Assembly: GCA_902766985.1 (NCBI GenBank)
Contig: CACXFP010000085.1
Coordinates: forward strand, 1 to 10,223
From: an uncultured Bacteroidia bacterium
Lineage (GTDB): Bacteria > Bacteroidota > Bacteroidia > Bacteroidales > UBA932
DNA: 10,223 nt
Direction of reading: 5' to 3'
Shown: piece after piece, positions 1-7,284 of the stretch
Layout: each line of letters starts with the position of its first letter
Numbering within the stretch: position 1 is the stretch's first letter
Translations under genes and position numbers: made by a program
The notes under the pieces: model-generated
Database searches by the model: none
Seen by the model: only the letters and a program-made list of their open reading frames with translations
Told to the model about the DNA's origin: nothing

Positions 1-1
1 C

Positions 2-1822
2 GCCGACGGTTCATACTGGAACTGGTACAACGCGGCAGGATCAGCGAACACCCTCTCCTCCTACAACCCCGTCTCGATGCTCTATGACGCACACAGCACG
101 GGCAATGCCATCCGTTCCATCGGCAACCTCCAGCTGGACTACCGCATCCACGGCTTCGAGGACCTTAGGTTCAACCTCAACCTCGGTTATGACATGGCGG
201 AATCATTCAGCCAGTACTACCGCAATCTCGGTTCCTACGTCTCCGACAGGATGGCTGCCACAAGCGGCGATTACTCCAACAAGAGCAAGAACATCAGCCG
301 CAACACCCTCCTCGAGTTCTACGCCGACTACAACCATGATTTCAAGCACTCGAACCTCGACGTGATGGCCGGTTATTCATGGCAGCACAACTATTATCGC
401 TGGGAAGGCACCGACTACTACAACATGGAGAATGTCTTCGAGAGCGGCAACATATATAAGGACAACCCCGACAGCGCGAGGGAATACTACCTTATTTCCT
501 TCTTCGGACGACTCAACTATTCATGGAAGAGCAGGTATCTCTTCACGTTCACGCTGCGTGACGACGCCACCTCCCGCTTCTCCAGCAGCAACCGCTGGGG
601 ACTCTTCCCTTCGGCCGCCTTCGCATGGAACGTGAAGAATGAAAACTTCCTCGCGAACTCCCGCGCAGTCAGCGCCCTCAAGGTCCGCCTGGGCTGGGGA
701 CAGACCGGCCAGCAGGACATCGGCGACGACTATTACCAGTACATGGCACGCTACTATGCAGCCGCGGATCCCAGGATGATGTACAACATGGGAGGAACGA
801 ACGAAAACACCCTGAGCCCCCAGGGATACAATCCCAAGATCAAATGGGAGACAACGACCACGTGGAATGCAGGTCTCGACTTCGGATTCGCATCAGACCG
901 CATCACCGGCACCGTTGAAGGCTACTGGCGTGAAACGACCGACCTCCTGAACAGCGTTGCGGTCCCCATGGGAAGCAACTTCACCAACTACCTGATCCAG
1001 AACATCGGAACCCTTGTCAACAAGGGTATCGAGGTCTCCCTGAACTTTATTCCCGTCGAGACCAAGGACTGGCACTGGAGCATCGGAGGCAACGTCACTT
1101 TCCAGAATACCGAGATCACTAAGCTGACCGCAGGTAACTCCGCCAATTACAAGGGAGTAGAGACCGGCTCCAGGCTTGGAGGAACCGACGGCTATTCCGC
1201 CCTCCACAGGGTGGGATTCGCCCCCAACGTGTTCTACCTCTACGAGCAGCTCTATGATTCCAACGGCAATCCAGTCCAGAACGGCCTCGTCGACCGCAAC
1301 GGAGACGGTGAGATCTCTCCTTCCGACCGCTACGTGACCGGATACAGCCCCAATCCCTGGATGTACTTCGGACTCAACACACGTCTGGCTTACAAGAACT
1401 GGGATTTCAGCGTCAACGCCCACGGATCAGTAGGCAATTACGCCATCAACAATATCCGCAAGGGCTACAGCTCCTCCAACAGCGATGACGCCAGCAAGGG
1501 CTACATCAACAACCTCAGCTCCAAGTTCCTCATCAACGGATGGACGAGCCCCAGCAATGACTACCAGCAGTACTCCGACATGTGGATCGAGGATGCGTCC
1601 TTCCTCAAGATTGACGACATCAACCTCGGTTACACATTCAGGCTCAAGAGATTCGCCGAATCCCTCCGTGTGGCTGCTTCCGTGCAGAACGTCTGCATCT
1701 GGACAAAGTACACCGGACTCGACCCGGAGCTCTACTCCACTGCCAACATCAATGACGGAGTGGACAACAACATCGTCCCCCGTCCCCGTCTCTACACCGT
1801 ACGCCTGAACATCAACTTCTAA
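2..1822 (+). CDS. susC: SusC-like TonB-dependent outer-membrane glycan transporter, C-terminal part (5' end outside window)
   Basis: The frame is open from base 2, so the first in-frame ATG at 77 is internal and not the start. The fragment is 606 residues; complete SusC proteins are about 1000, so the signal peptide, carboxypeptidase-like domain and plug lie upstream. What is visible is beta-barrel sequence: alternating aromatic and polar strands rich in Tyr, Trp and Asn, and a final strand LYTVRLNINF ending in Phe, as outer-membrane barrels do. A Ca-binding-like DRNGDGEIS loop starts near fragment residue 431, a usual feature late in SusC barrels. The family imports oligosaccharides across the outer membrane using TonB/ExbBD energy, with SusD as the lid. 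The susD gene follows after 12 bases. The specific substrate cannot be read from this part; alpha-glucan is inferred from the downstream susE, susF and GH13 genes. Confidence 0.95.
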   Translation, partial: ADGSYWNWYNAAGSANTLSSYNPVSMLYDAHSTGNAIRSIGNLQLDYRIHGFEDLRFNLNLGYDMAESFSQYYRNLGSYVSDRMAATSGDYSNKSKNISRNTLLEFYADYNHDFKHSNLDVMAGYSWQHNYYRWEGTDYYNMENVFESGNIYKDNPDSAREYYLISFFGRLNYSWKSRYLFTFTLRDDATSRFSSSNRWGLFPSAAFAWNVKNENFLANSRAVSALKVRLGWGQTGQQDIGDDYYQYMARYYAAADPRMMYNMGGTNENTLSPQGYNPKIKWETTTTWNAGLDFGFASDRITGTVEGYWRETTDLLNSVAVPMGSNFTNYLIQNIGTLVNKGIEVSLNFIPVETKDWHWSIGGNVTFQNTEITKLTAGNSANYKGVETGSRLGGTDGYSALHRVGFAPNVFYLYEQLYDSNGNPVQNGLVDRNGDGEISPSDRYVTGYSPNPWMYFGLNTRLAYKNWDFSVNAHGSVGNYAINNIRKGYSSSNSDDASKGYINNLSSKFLINGWTSPSNDYQQYSDMWIEDASFLKIDDINLGYTFRLKRFAESLRVAASVQNVCIWTKYTGLDPELYSTANINDGVDNNIVPRPRLYTVRLNINF

Positions 1823-1834
1823 TCTTGACGGAAA

Positions 1835-3493
1835 ATGAAGACATTATACAGATTACTCATCATGGCGGCCGCCGCCTTCGCTGCGGTTTCCTGCCTTGGA
1901 GACCTTGATACCATGCCCCTCAACGAGACGGACAACACTTCCGAGACGGCCTACGTCAACAGTGACAGCTATCTCCAAGGTCTCGCCTACATCAACGCCT
2001 ACTGGGCGTTCGTCAGCCAGACCGACCCGGGCACCGCTGACATCACCGCCCCCGACGCCGGCCAGAGCGAGCTTCTCCGCCAGGTTCTAAACCTCCAGGA
2101 GATGACTGCCGACACCTTCAAGTGCGTGTGGACTTCAGACTCCTATGTCCCTGACCTCTGCAACAGCAACTGGACCAGTTCCAATGCAGGCGCGGGCATC
2201 GCATACACCCGCCTTCTCAAGGGCATCGCCCTCGTAAACGAGTTCCTTCTCCAGACCGAGGATGAAAAGCTGGATGACCGCGGACACGGTTCCATGAAGG
2301 AAACGATCCATGGATACAGGGCAGAAGCCCGTTTCCACAGGGCACTGTTCTTCTACTATCTGATGGACCTCTACGGCAATCCTCCCTTCCCTACCGCGGA
2401 GAACATCACCGACGGTTCCCTCCCCGACCAGATCCAGAGGGCTGAGCTTTTCAATTGGATCGAGACCGAATGCCTCGACCTCCTGAGCAGCACGAGCGAC
2501 ATGCCCAAGAAGGGAGAAGTCGAATATCCTCGTCCCACACAGGGATCGGTGGCCGCCCTTCTCGCACGCATGTACCTCAATGCAGAGGTCTACACCGGCA
2601 CTGCACGCTGGAGCGACGCCCAGACAATGGCTTCCAACGTCATTTCCATGGGTTACCGCATCCACCCCGTGTATGAAGAGCTCTTCATGCAGGACAACAC
2701 CGAAACCGGAGCAGCGGCTGAAGAATTCATCTTCGGAATCGAGTATGACAAGGATCACGCCCAGAGCTGGGGAGGTACAACCACCCTCGCCTCCGCGTTC
2801 TTCGACTCTTCCCGCGCTACTGTCGCCAATCTCCTCGGTTACAGGGACGGCGCCATAGTTCCTGAGGAATGGAACGGATACCATTGCCCCAACGAGTACG
2901 TGGAGCGTTTCCACCTGAGCAATGTCACCTGGGACAACCCCGACGGCAGCCTCGGCTACGACAGGGAGGCTTCAGACAAGAGGGCCTTCTTCTACAACCA
3001 GGGAGAGCCTGTTTTCGACAACACCAGGACCGAGACCGGCTGGAGGTGCTGGAAGTTCAGCGGACGCTACAGCGACGGACGCCTCAACGACCAGTCCTTC
3101 TCCTCGATGGACTTCCCTATCTTCCGTCTCGCGGAAATGTATCTCATCTACGCTGAAGCCGATGCCAGGCAGAACGGCGGCCTCGTGAGTTCTTCCCAGG
3201 CCAAGGGTTATCTCAAGGAACTCCGCGACCGTGCAGGCGTCGACATGCCTGCCGACGAGGAACTCACCCTCGACTGGCTGCTCGACGAAAGGGCCCGCGA
3301 GCTCATGCTCGAAGGCCACCGCCGCACCGACCTCATCCGCTACGGGTACTTCACCTCGATGTCCTTCCCCTGGCCCTGCAAGGGCGGCGTCGCCGACGGA
3401 AAGGTGAACCTTCCCGCCTACCGTACACTATTCCCCTTGTTGGAGTCTGATATCGACGCCAATGAGAAGATGACCCAGAACATTGGATATTAA
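1835..3493 (+). CDS. susD: SusD-like (RagB/SusD family) outer-membrane glycan-binding lipoprotein
   Basis: This 552-residue protein has a lipoprotein signal peptide with the lipobox AVSC, lipid-bearing Cys20. SusD family signatures are clear. A TPR-region helix carries EARFHRALFFYYLMDLYG (residues 164-181). FPIFRLAEMYLIYAEA lies at 427-442, and ERARELMLEGHRRTDLIRYG ends at residue 504. Family knowledge: SusD is surface-exposed, caps the SusC barrel and delivers glycan to it. The length is normal for the family. The start at 1835 gives a complete signal peptide and lies 12 bases after the susC stop, with no Shine-Dalgarno sequence, as is normal in Bacteroidota. The identity as SusD family is firm. 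Starch as the ligand is inferred from the neighbours, because SusD paralogues diverge strongly and ligand residues cannot be assigned by eye. Confidence 0.96.
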   Translation: MKTLYRLLIMAAAAFAAVSCLGDLDTMPLNETDNTSETAYVNSDSYLQGLAYINAYWAFVSQTDPGTADITAPDAGQSELLRQVLNLQEMTADTFKCVWTSDSYVPDLCNSNWTSSNAGAGIAYTRLLKGIALVNEFLLQTEDEKLDDRGHGSMKETIHGYRAEARFHRALFFYYLMDLYGNPPFPTAENITDGSLPDQIQRAELFNWIETECLDLLSSTSDMPKKGEVEYPRPTQGSVAALLARMYLNAEVYTGTARWSDAQTMASNVISMGYRIHPVYEELFMQDNTETGAAAEEFIFGIEYDKDHAQSWGGTTTLASAFFDSSRATVANLLGYRDGAIVPEEWNGYHCPNEYVERFHLSNVTWDNPDGSLGYDREASDKRAFFYNQGEPVFDNTRTETGWRCWKFSGRYSDGRLNDQSFSSMDFPIFRLAEMYLIYAEADARQNGGLVSSSQAKGYLKELRDRAGVDMPADEELTLDWLLDERARELMLEGHRRTDLIRYGYFTSMSFPWPCKGGVADGKVNLPAYRTLFPLLESDIDANEKMTQNIGY

Positions 3494-3506
3494 TATGATA
3501 CACAGC

Positions 3507-4604
3507 ATGAAAAACAAGATATTCATCGCACTGGCGGCTCTTGCGCTGGTCTGCTCATGCCAAATCGACGTGGACAAGACCGAACTCAGCTCCCCTGCCG
3601 CCTACAGCGTTCCCGTGCTGGAGGACATGGCCGATATCTTCATCGACAACAACAACAGCAACGAACAGGTGACTTTCCTCTGGTCCGAAGCCTCATTCGG
3701 GGTTCCCGTGCAGATCCTGTACAGCCTGTACGCCACCTACGAAGACAAGACCGCCCTGCTTGGAACCTCATTCACCAACTCCCTGACCCTGACCAAGTCC
3801 GACATCAACGGCATTGCTGTCAACTCACTGGGAATCAAGGCCAATGATGCGGCTGACATCTCCGCCTACCTCGAAGCGAAGGTGGCCAATACCACGCTTG
3901 AATCCGTCAAATCATCCAATACGGTGAGTTTCAACGTGCAGACATTCAAGGCCAAGCTCAACTTCATCTACATCTGCGGACAGTTCCAAAACGGCTGGGA
4001 TGTCGCCAACGCTCCTCAATTCTGGGAGACTGGAGGTGGTACCAAGACCTACAAGATACTCATAGATTACCTTGCAGGCGGCACCATCACCCCCGGCCAG
4101 GACCAGGGATTCAAGATCCTCACACAGAGGGCCTGGGCAGGCGACTATTGGGGCTATGACGGCCTGACTCCCGCCTGGAACTGCCCTGAGAACGGAGACA
4201 AGAACTTCCAGTTCGGAGAATCCGCCAAGGAAATCTACCAGATTACCGTCAACCTCAACGACAAGACCATAAAGGCCGACGGCTACTCTGCGATCAGCCT
4301 TATCGGAAGTTTCGACGAAAGCGCCGAATGGAAAAAGGACGTAGACCTTGTCTATGACTTTGCTCAGAATATCTGGACAGGCGGTCCTATAACTTTCTCC
4401 AGCGGCAATGACTTCCTCATCCGCTTCAACCACGCCTGGGACAAGAAACTCGGCACTGCCACCAAGGCCAGCGACGACGTTGAGAATGGCTATGAACTGG
4501 TCGAGGGCGGAGACAACATGAAGGTCCCCGAAGCCGGTACCTATATCATGAAGATCCATGGGAACAGGACTCCCATGGTCATAGTAATGGAAAAACAAGA
4601 TTAG
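3507..4604 (+). CDS. susE: SusE-like surface glycan-binding lipoprotein (Ig-like domain plus two SusE/F-type binding modules)
   Basis: The start at ATG 3507 gives a clean lipoprotein signal (MKNKIFIALAALALVCSC, lipid-bearing Cys18) and a 365-residue protein, close to the length of classic SusE. A longer frame from TTG 3483 or ATG 3495 would only add polar residues before the signal peptide and is less likely. Residues about 26-150 resemble the SusE N-terminal Ig-like domain. Two binding modules follow. The first has a GFKILTQRAW core at 201-210 and ends in a VNLNDKTIK strand. The second has a FLIRFNHAW core at 303-311 and ends with GGDNM then GTYIMKIHG. Family knowledge: SusE binds starch at the cell surface and helps hold polymer near SusG. 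The gene starts 13 bases after susD and ends 6 bases before the next start, so it is very likely co-transcribed. The alpha-glucan ligand is inferred from the domain family and the adjacent GH13 gene. Confidence 0.9.
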   Translation: MKNKIFIALAALALVCSCQIDVDKTELSSPAAYSVPVLEDMADIFIDNNNSNEQVTFLWSEASFGVPVQILYSLYATYEDKTALLGTSFTNSLTLTKSDINGIAVNSLGIKANDAADISAYLEAKVANTTLESVKSSNTVSFNVQTFKAKLNFIYICGQFQNGWDVANAPQFWETGGGTKTYKILIDYLAGGTITPGQDQGFKILTQRAWAGDYWGYDGLTPAWNCPENGDKNFQFGESAKEIYQITVNLNDKTIKADGYSAISLIGSFDESAEWKKDVDLVYDFAQNIWTGGPITFSSGNDFLIRFNHAWDKKLGTATKASDDVENGYELVEGGDNMKVPEAGTYIMKIHGNRTPMVIVMEKQD

Positions 4605-4610
4605 CCGGAT

Positions 4611-7223
4611 ATGAAAAAGATTTTTAGCATACTGACCGCCGTCCTCATCCTGGCCGGATTCGCATCCTGCCAGAAGGCAGAGTCCGAGGACGCTTTCTCC
4701 ACCTCTCCGGTGGCTCCAGAGCTGGCCGCGCACAACGACATCCTGATGACAGAATCCACAAAAGGAGAAGATGTCGTCTTCACCTGGAGCAAGTACCGCA
4801 ACCTCGCTGAAGGGCTGAACTACGAGCTCTTCATGGAGAGGAACGAAGTGGCGGTTTCCATCTACAACGGTCCGCTGACCAGTTACAGGAGCGACAAGGC
4901 GGATTTCCGTTCCCTCGTGCTCTCCAGCTTCAGCGACCTGCCGGAAAACGACACTTTCTCGCTGTCTTTCTACGTGAGGGTTACATCCCAGGGTGAAGTT
5001 TACCAGTCCAACACCATCTCCGTGAACATATACGCATACGGAGACGGAGTAGCACCCGCGGTTTCCCTCGTAGCTGAGGAAACCGTCCTCGACCCGGCAG
5101 ACCCTCAGGCCGAGGTGTCCCTCATCACATGGGAGCCTGCGAGGCTGGTTTACGGCGAAGAAGTCACTTACAACGTGTATGTGAAGGTATCCGGAGACGA
5201 ATCCGGCAACGGCGTGCTGCTGGCCGAAGGCCTTACCGGAACCAGCTATTCCGCCACCGTCGACGTCCTCAATGAGGCTATCGTTGCCGCAGGCGGCGAG
5301 GAAGAGGCGGCCGTTGACGTTCAGTTCGTGGTCCTCGCGATCTGCGAATCCCTCCCCGGAGGGGTTGAAGGCACCTCGCAGGTCATGAGCATAACCACCT
5401 ATTCCACTACCTTCCCCGATGTCCTCTACCTGGCGGGCAGCCATCAGGCACAGGCATGGGATCCGGCTTCGGCCCCTACCATCAAGCAGTCCGGCACGAT
5501 AAAGGGCTACTATGAAGGCATCGTCGACCTGAGATCCCGTGATGAGAACACAGAGTTCAAATTCTGCATCGTTCCCGACTGGGGCGGAGACTTCGGCGGC
5601 ACTGTGACCGTCACGGAGAAAGACGCCTATACCCAGGCGGAAGGCACGGTCGGAGTTTCCGACAATATTTCGGTTCCTTCTGGCAGATACGTCGTGATGC
5701 TCAACATGAAGACGAAGACCATCAAGATGGTCACAATCTCCAGCGTCGGCGTCATCGGAACGGCTGTCGGAGGATGGGAGAACGAGATAACCATGGACTG
5801 GGACACCGAGACCAACGTGTTCACCACCCAGGTTGACGCCCTCACCCCCGGAGCATTCAAGTTCCGTCTCAACAATGACTGGGACTGGTCCATTGACGAC
5901 AGCAACGGCGTCAACGGAGGAGGAGGCGACTACACCAACTCCCTCGAGGGCTCCTACAAGATCAGCCTCGACATGAGTTCCCACCCCTACAAGGTCAAAT
6001 TCATCAACCTCGAGTATCCCGAAAAGGTTTACCTTCGCGGTTCCCACAACGGCTGGGGTACCGATGTGACCATTTCCGGCAACGGCGAGGGAGTCTACCA
6101 GGGTTTCGTAAACATCGGCGGAGAATGGGGATTCAAGGTCACCTCCGGTCCCGGCTGGGCATCTGAAGGCTTCACAGAGTGGGGCCTCGACAGCGAAGGG
6201 GACACCAGCGAGGGTGGCGAGATTACCTACAACATGGCTGAAGGCGGAGGCAATATCCGCGAAGCCACCGAAGTAACCTTCGCCAGGGTTACCGTCGACC
6301 TCACCAACCTCACCGTCAAGGTTCTCCCCATCAATACCGTGGAGATCTGCGGTTCGTTCACGAGCTGGGGTGTTGACGAGAACTACTTCCTCACCTACAA
6401 TGCAGAATCAGGAAGCTGGTCCATCGAGAATGTGGAGATCCCCGCAGGCGGCCAGTGGAAGTTCAGGATGAACGATGATTCCAACTGGACGGCCAACCTC
6501 GGCTACGGAACCCTCGATGAACTCGTGCAGGACGGTGACAACATCACCGATACCGAACCGGGTGTCTATACCATCGAGCTCTTCATTTCCGACACTCCCT
6601 ACCATGCCGTACTCACCAAGACCGGTGATTCCGAAGCTCCGAAGTGGGGCAACAGGCTCGTTGTCGCTGGTGACTATTCAGGCCATTCCTGGAACGGCAC
6701 CGACGACCCCGCCCTCATGGGAGACTTCTCCGGAAAATTCCAGGGCCCTGTCACCATGTACGGCATGAATGACGGATTCAAGTTCGTCCACAACGGCAGC
6801 TGGACAGGCGCCACTGCCACCGGAGAGGATGGCTTGAGCTGGACGATCGTCAGCGGAGGCGGCAACAACATGACCCTGCCCGACGGAACCTGGTTCTTCA
6901 AGGTAGACATGGAAGCGGGCACCGCTGAAGCCATAGAGGTCACCCAGGTCGGCCTGACAGGAGAGTTCAACTCATGGGGAGACGACGTGGTAATGGATTT
7001 CGACAGGGAAACCCACACCTACAGCGGAACCATCACCACCACTGCAGACGGACAGGCGTTCAAGGTCCGCCTTAACGGCTCATGGGACTACTCTCTCGGA
7101 GGCGACATGAATGAACTTACCTCGCTCGACGGAGGCAACATGACTCTCGGGAACGCCGGCACCTACACCATCGTCCTCGACATGGCAAGCGCCACTCCTT
7201 TCCTGAAAGTTACTGCACAGTAA
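4611..7223 (+). CDS. susF: Enlarged SusF-like surface glycan-binding lipoprotein with six tandem binding modules
   Basis: This 870-residue protein begins with a lipoprotein signal (lipobox FASC, Cys20) followed by acidic residues (QKAESED). Two Ig-like domains of the SusE N-terminal type follow, about 25-150 and 151-268. Each has a TW core (FTWSKYRNL, ITWEPARLV) and a GLTGTSYS or NGPLTSYR strand. Six binding modules come next, beginning near residues 271, 378, 471, 576, 681 and 779. Each has an F/W-K core followed by a Trp: FKF...W324, FKFRLNNDW424, FKV...W516, WKFRMNDDSNW626, FKF...W731 and FKVRLNGSW825. Classic B. theta SusF has about 485 residues and three such modules, so this one is roughly doubled. 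Family knowledge: these modules bind alpha-glucan at the outer surface and are not catalytic. The gene lies between susE and the GH13 gene, in the susF position. The fold assignment is by motif recognition; the specificity of each module is unknown. Confidence 0.9.
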   Translation: MKKIFSILTAVLILAGFASCQKAESEDAFSTSPVAPELAAHNDILMTESTKGEDVVFTWSKYRNLAEGLNYELFMERNEVAVSIYNGPLTSYRSDKADFRSLVLSSFSDLPENDTFSLSFYVRVTSQGEVYQSNTISVNIYAYGDGVAPAVSLVAEETVLDPADPQAEVSLITWEPARLVYGEEVTYNVYVKVSGDESGNGVLLAEGLTGTSYSATVDVLNEAIVAAGGEEEAAVDVQFVVLAICESLPGGVEGTSQVMSITTYSTTFPDVLYLAGSHQAQAWDPASAPTIKQSGTIKGYYEGIVDLRSRDENTEFKFCIVPDWGGDFGGTVTVTEKDAYTQAEGTVGVSDNISVPSGRYVVMLNMKTKTIKMVTISSVGVIGTAVGGWENEITMDWDTETNVFTTQVDALTPGAFKFRLNNDWDWSIDDSNGVNGGGGDYTNSLEGSYKISLDMSSHPYKVKFINLEYPEKVYLRGSHNGWGTDVTISGNGEGVYQGFVNIGGEWGFKVTSGPGWASEGFTEWGLDSEGDTSEGGEITYNMAEGGGNIREATEVTFARVTVDLTNLTVKVLPINTVEICGSFTSWGVDENYFLTYNAESGSWSIENVEIPAGGQWKFRMNDDSNWTANLGYGTLDELVQDGDNITDTEPGVYTIELFISDTPYHAVLTKTGDSEAPKWGNRLVVAGDYSGHSWNGTDDPALMGDFSGKFQGPVTMYGMNDGFKFVHNGSWTGATATGEDGLSWTIVSGGGNNMTLPDGTWFFKVDMEAGTAEAIEVTQVGLTGEFNSWGDDVVMDFDRETHTYSGTITTTADGQAFKVRLNGSWDYSLGGDMNELTSLDGGNMTLGNAGTYTIVLDMASATPFLKVTAQ
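5421..7220 (+). repeat. Three tandem A-B pairs of SusE/F-type binding modules inside the SusF-like gene
   Basis: Protein-level repeat with starts near residues 271, 471 and 680, so a unit of about 200 residues (about 600 bases). The odd modules (A) open like YLAGSH, YLRGSHNGWG or VVAGDYSGHSW. They close in a strand of the form V/L-N/D-M/L-x-x-x-T (LNMKTKTIK, VDLTNLTVK, VDMEAGTAE). The even modules (B) open like ICGSFTSWG or LTGEFNSWG, carry the core FKFRLN..W, and close as G-x-Y plus a strand ending near a Pro (SYKISLDMSSHPY, VYTIELFISDTPY, TYTIVLDMASATP). A GG-x-N-I/M stretch before the last strand occurs in most modules. DNA identity between units is low by eye, so the duplications are old. 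Confidence 0.75.
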
Positions 7224-7235
7224 TTTGTTTTCAAT

Positions 7236-7269
7236 ATAGCGCCTGACCCTCCCGGGGGCCGGGCGCTAT
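7236..7269 (+). terminator. GC-rich hairpin between the SusF-like and GH13 genes; possible terminator, attenuator or mRNA-stabilising stem
   Basis: ATAGCGCC at 7236-7243 pairs perfectly with GGCGCTAT at 7262-7269. The stem can continue inward with a T-G pair, a G-C pair, one A-C mismatch and then CCC/GGG pairs. It begins 13 bases after the susF stop codon and ends 15 bases before the GH13 start. The sequence after it (TCATATACTTA) is AT-rich but has no clean T run, so full termination is uncertain. A partial terminator or processing stem that lowers or separates GH13 expression within the operon fits equally well. Confidence 0.55.
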
Positions 7270-7284
7270 TCATATACTTATGAA

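Noticed and set aside
77..79. ATG at 77 as the start of the SusC gene
   Set aside because: The frame is open upstream to base 2 with barrel-like sequence and no signal peptide follows the ATG, so the gene is simply cut by the window edge.
893..1423. A 176-codon - strand open frame inside susC
   Set aside because: It is antisense to conserved barrel sequence, with no domain resemblance and no gene-like spacing.
2135..2914. A 259-codon - strand open frame inside susD
   Set aside because: It lies fully within a strongly recognised SusD gene, has no family resemblance, and is explained by GC-rich codon use.
3483..3506. Longer SusE start (TTG at 3483 or ATG at 3495) overlapping or abutting the susD end
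   Set aside because: The extra residues (MDINMIHS) precede a complete lipoprotein signal that begins at Met 3507; the shorter form has the standard charged start MKNK.
3912..6047. A 711-codon open frame on the - strand across the SusE-like and SusF-like genes
   Set aside because: Its codons are exact complements of the sense codons, because both genes share the same phase. It stays open only because TTA, CTA and TCA codons are not used there in the sense frame; it ends at a sense TCA at 3912. It crosses two well-supported genes, and its translation has no recognisable domain or signal peptide.
5421..7220. Possible recent DNA duplication or assembly artefact behind the repeated modules
   Set aside because: The modules resemble one another in protein motifs but differ widely in bases and loop lengths, so this is old divergence and not a recent or artefactual copy.
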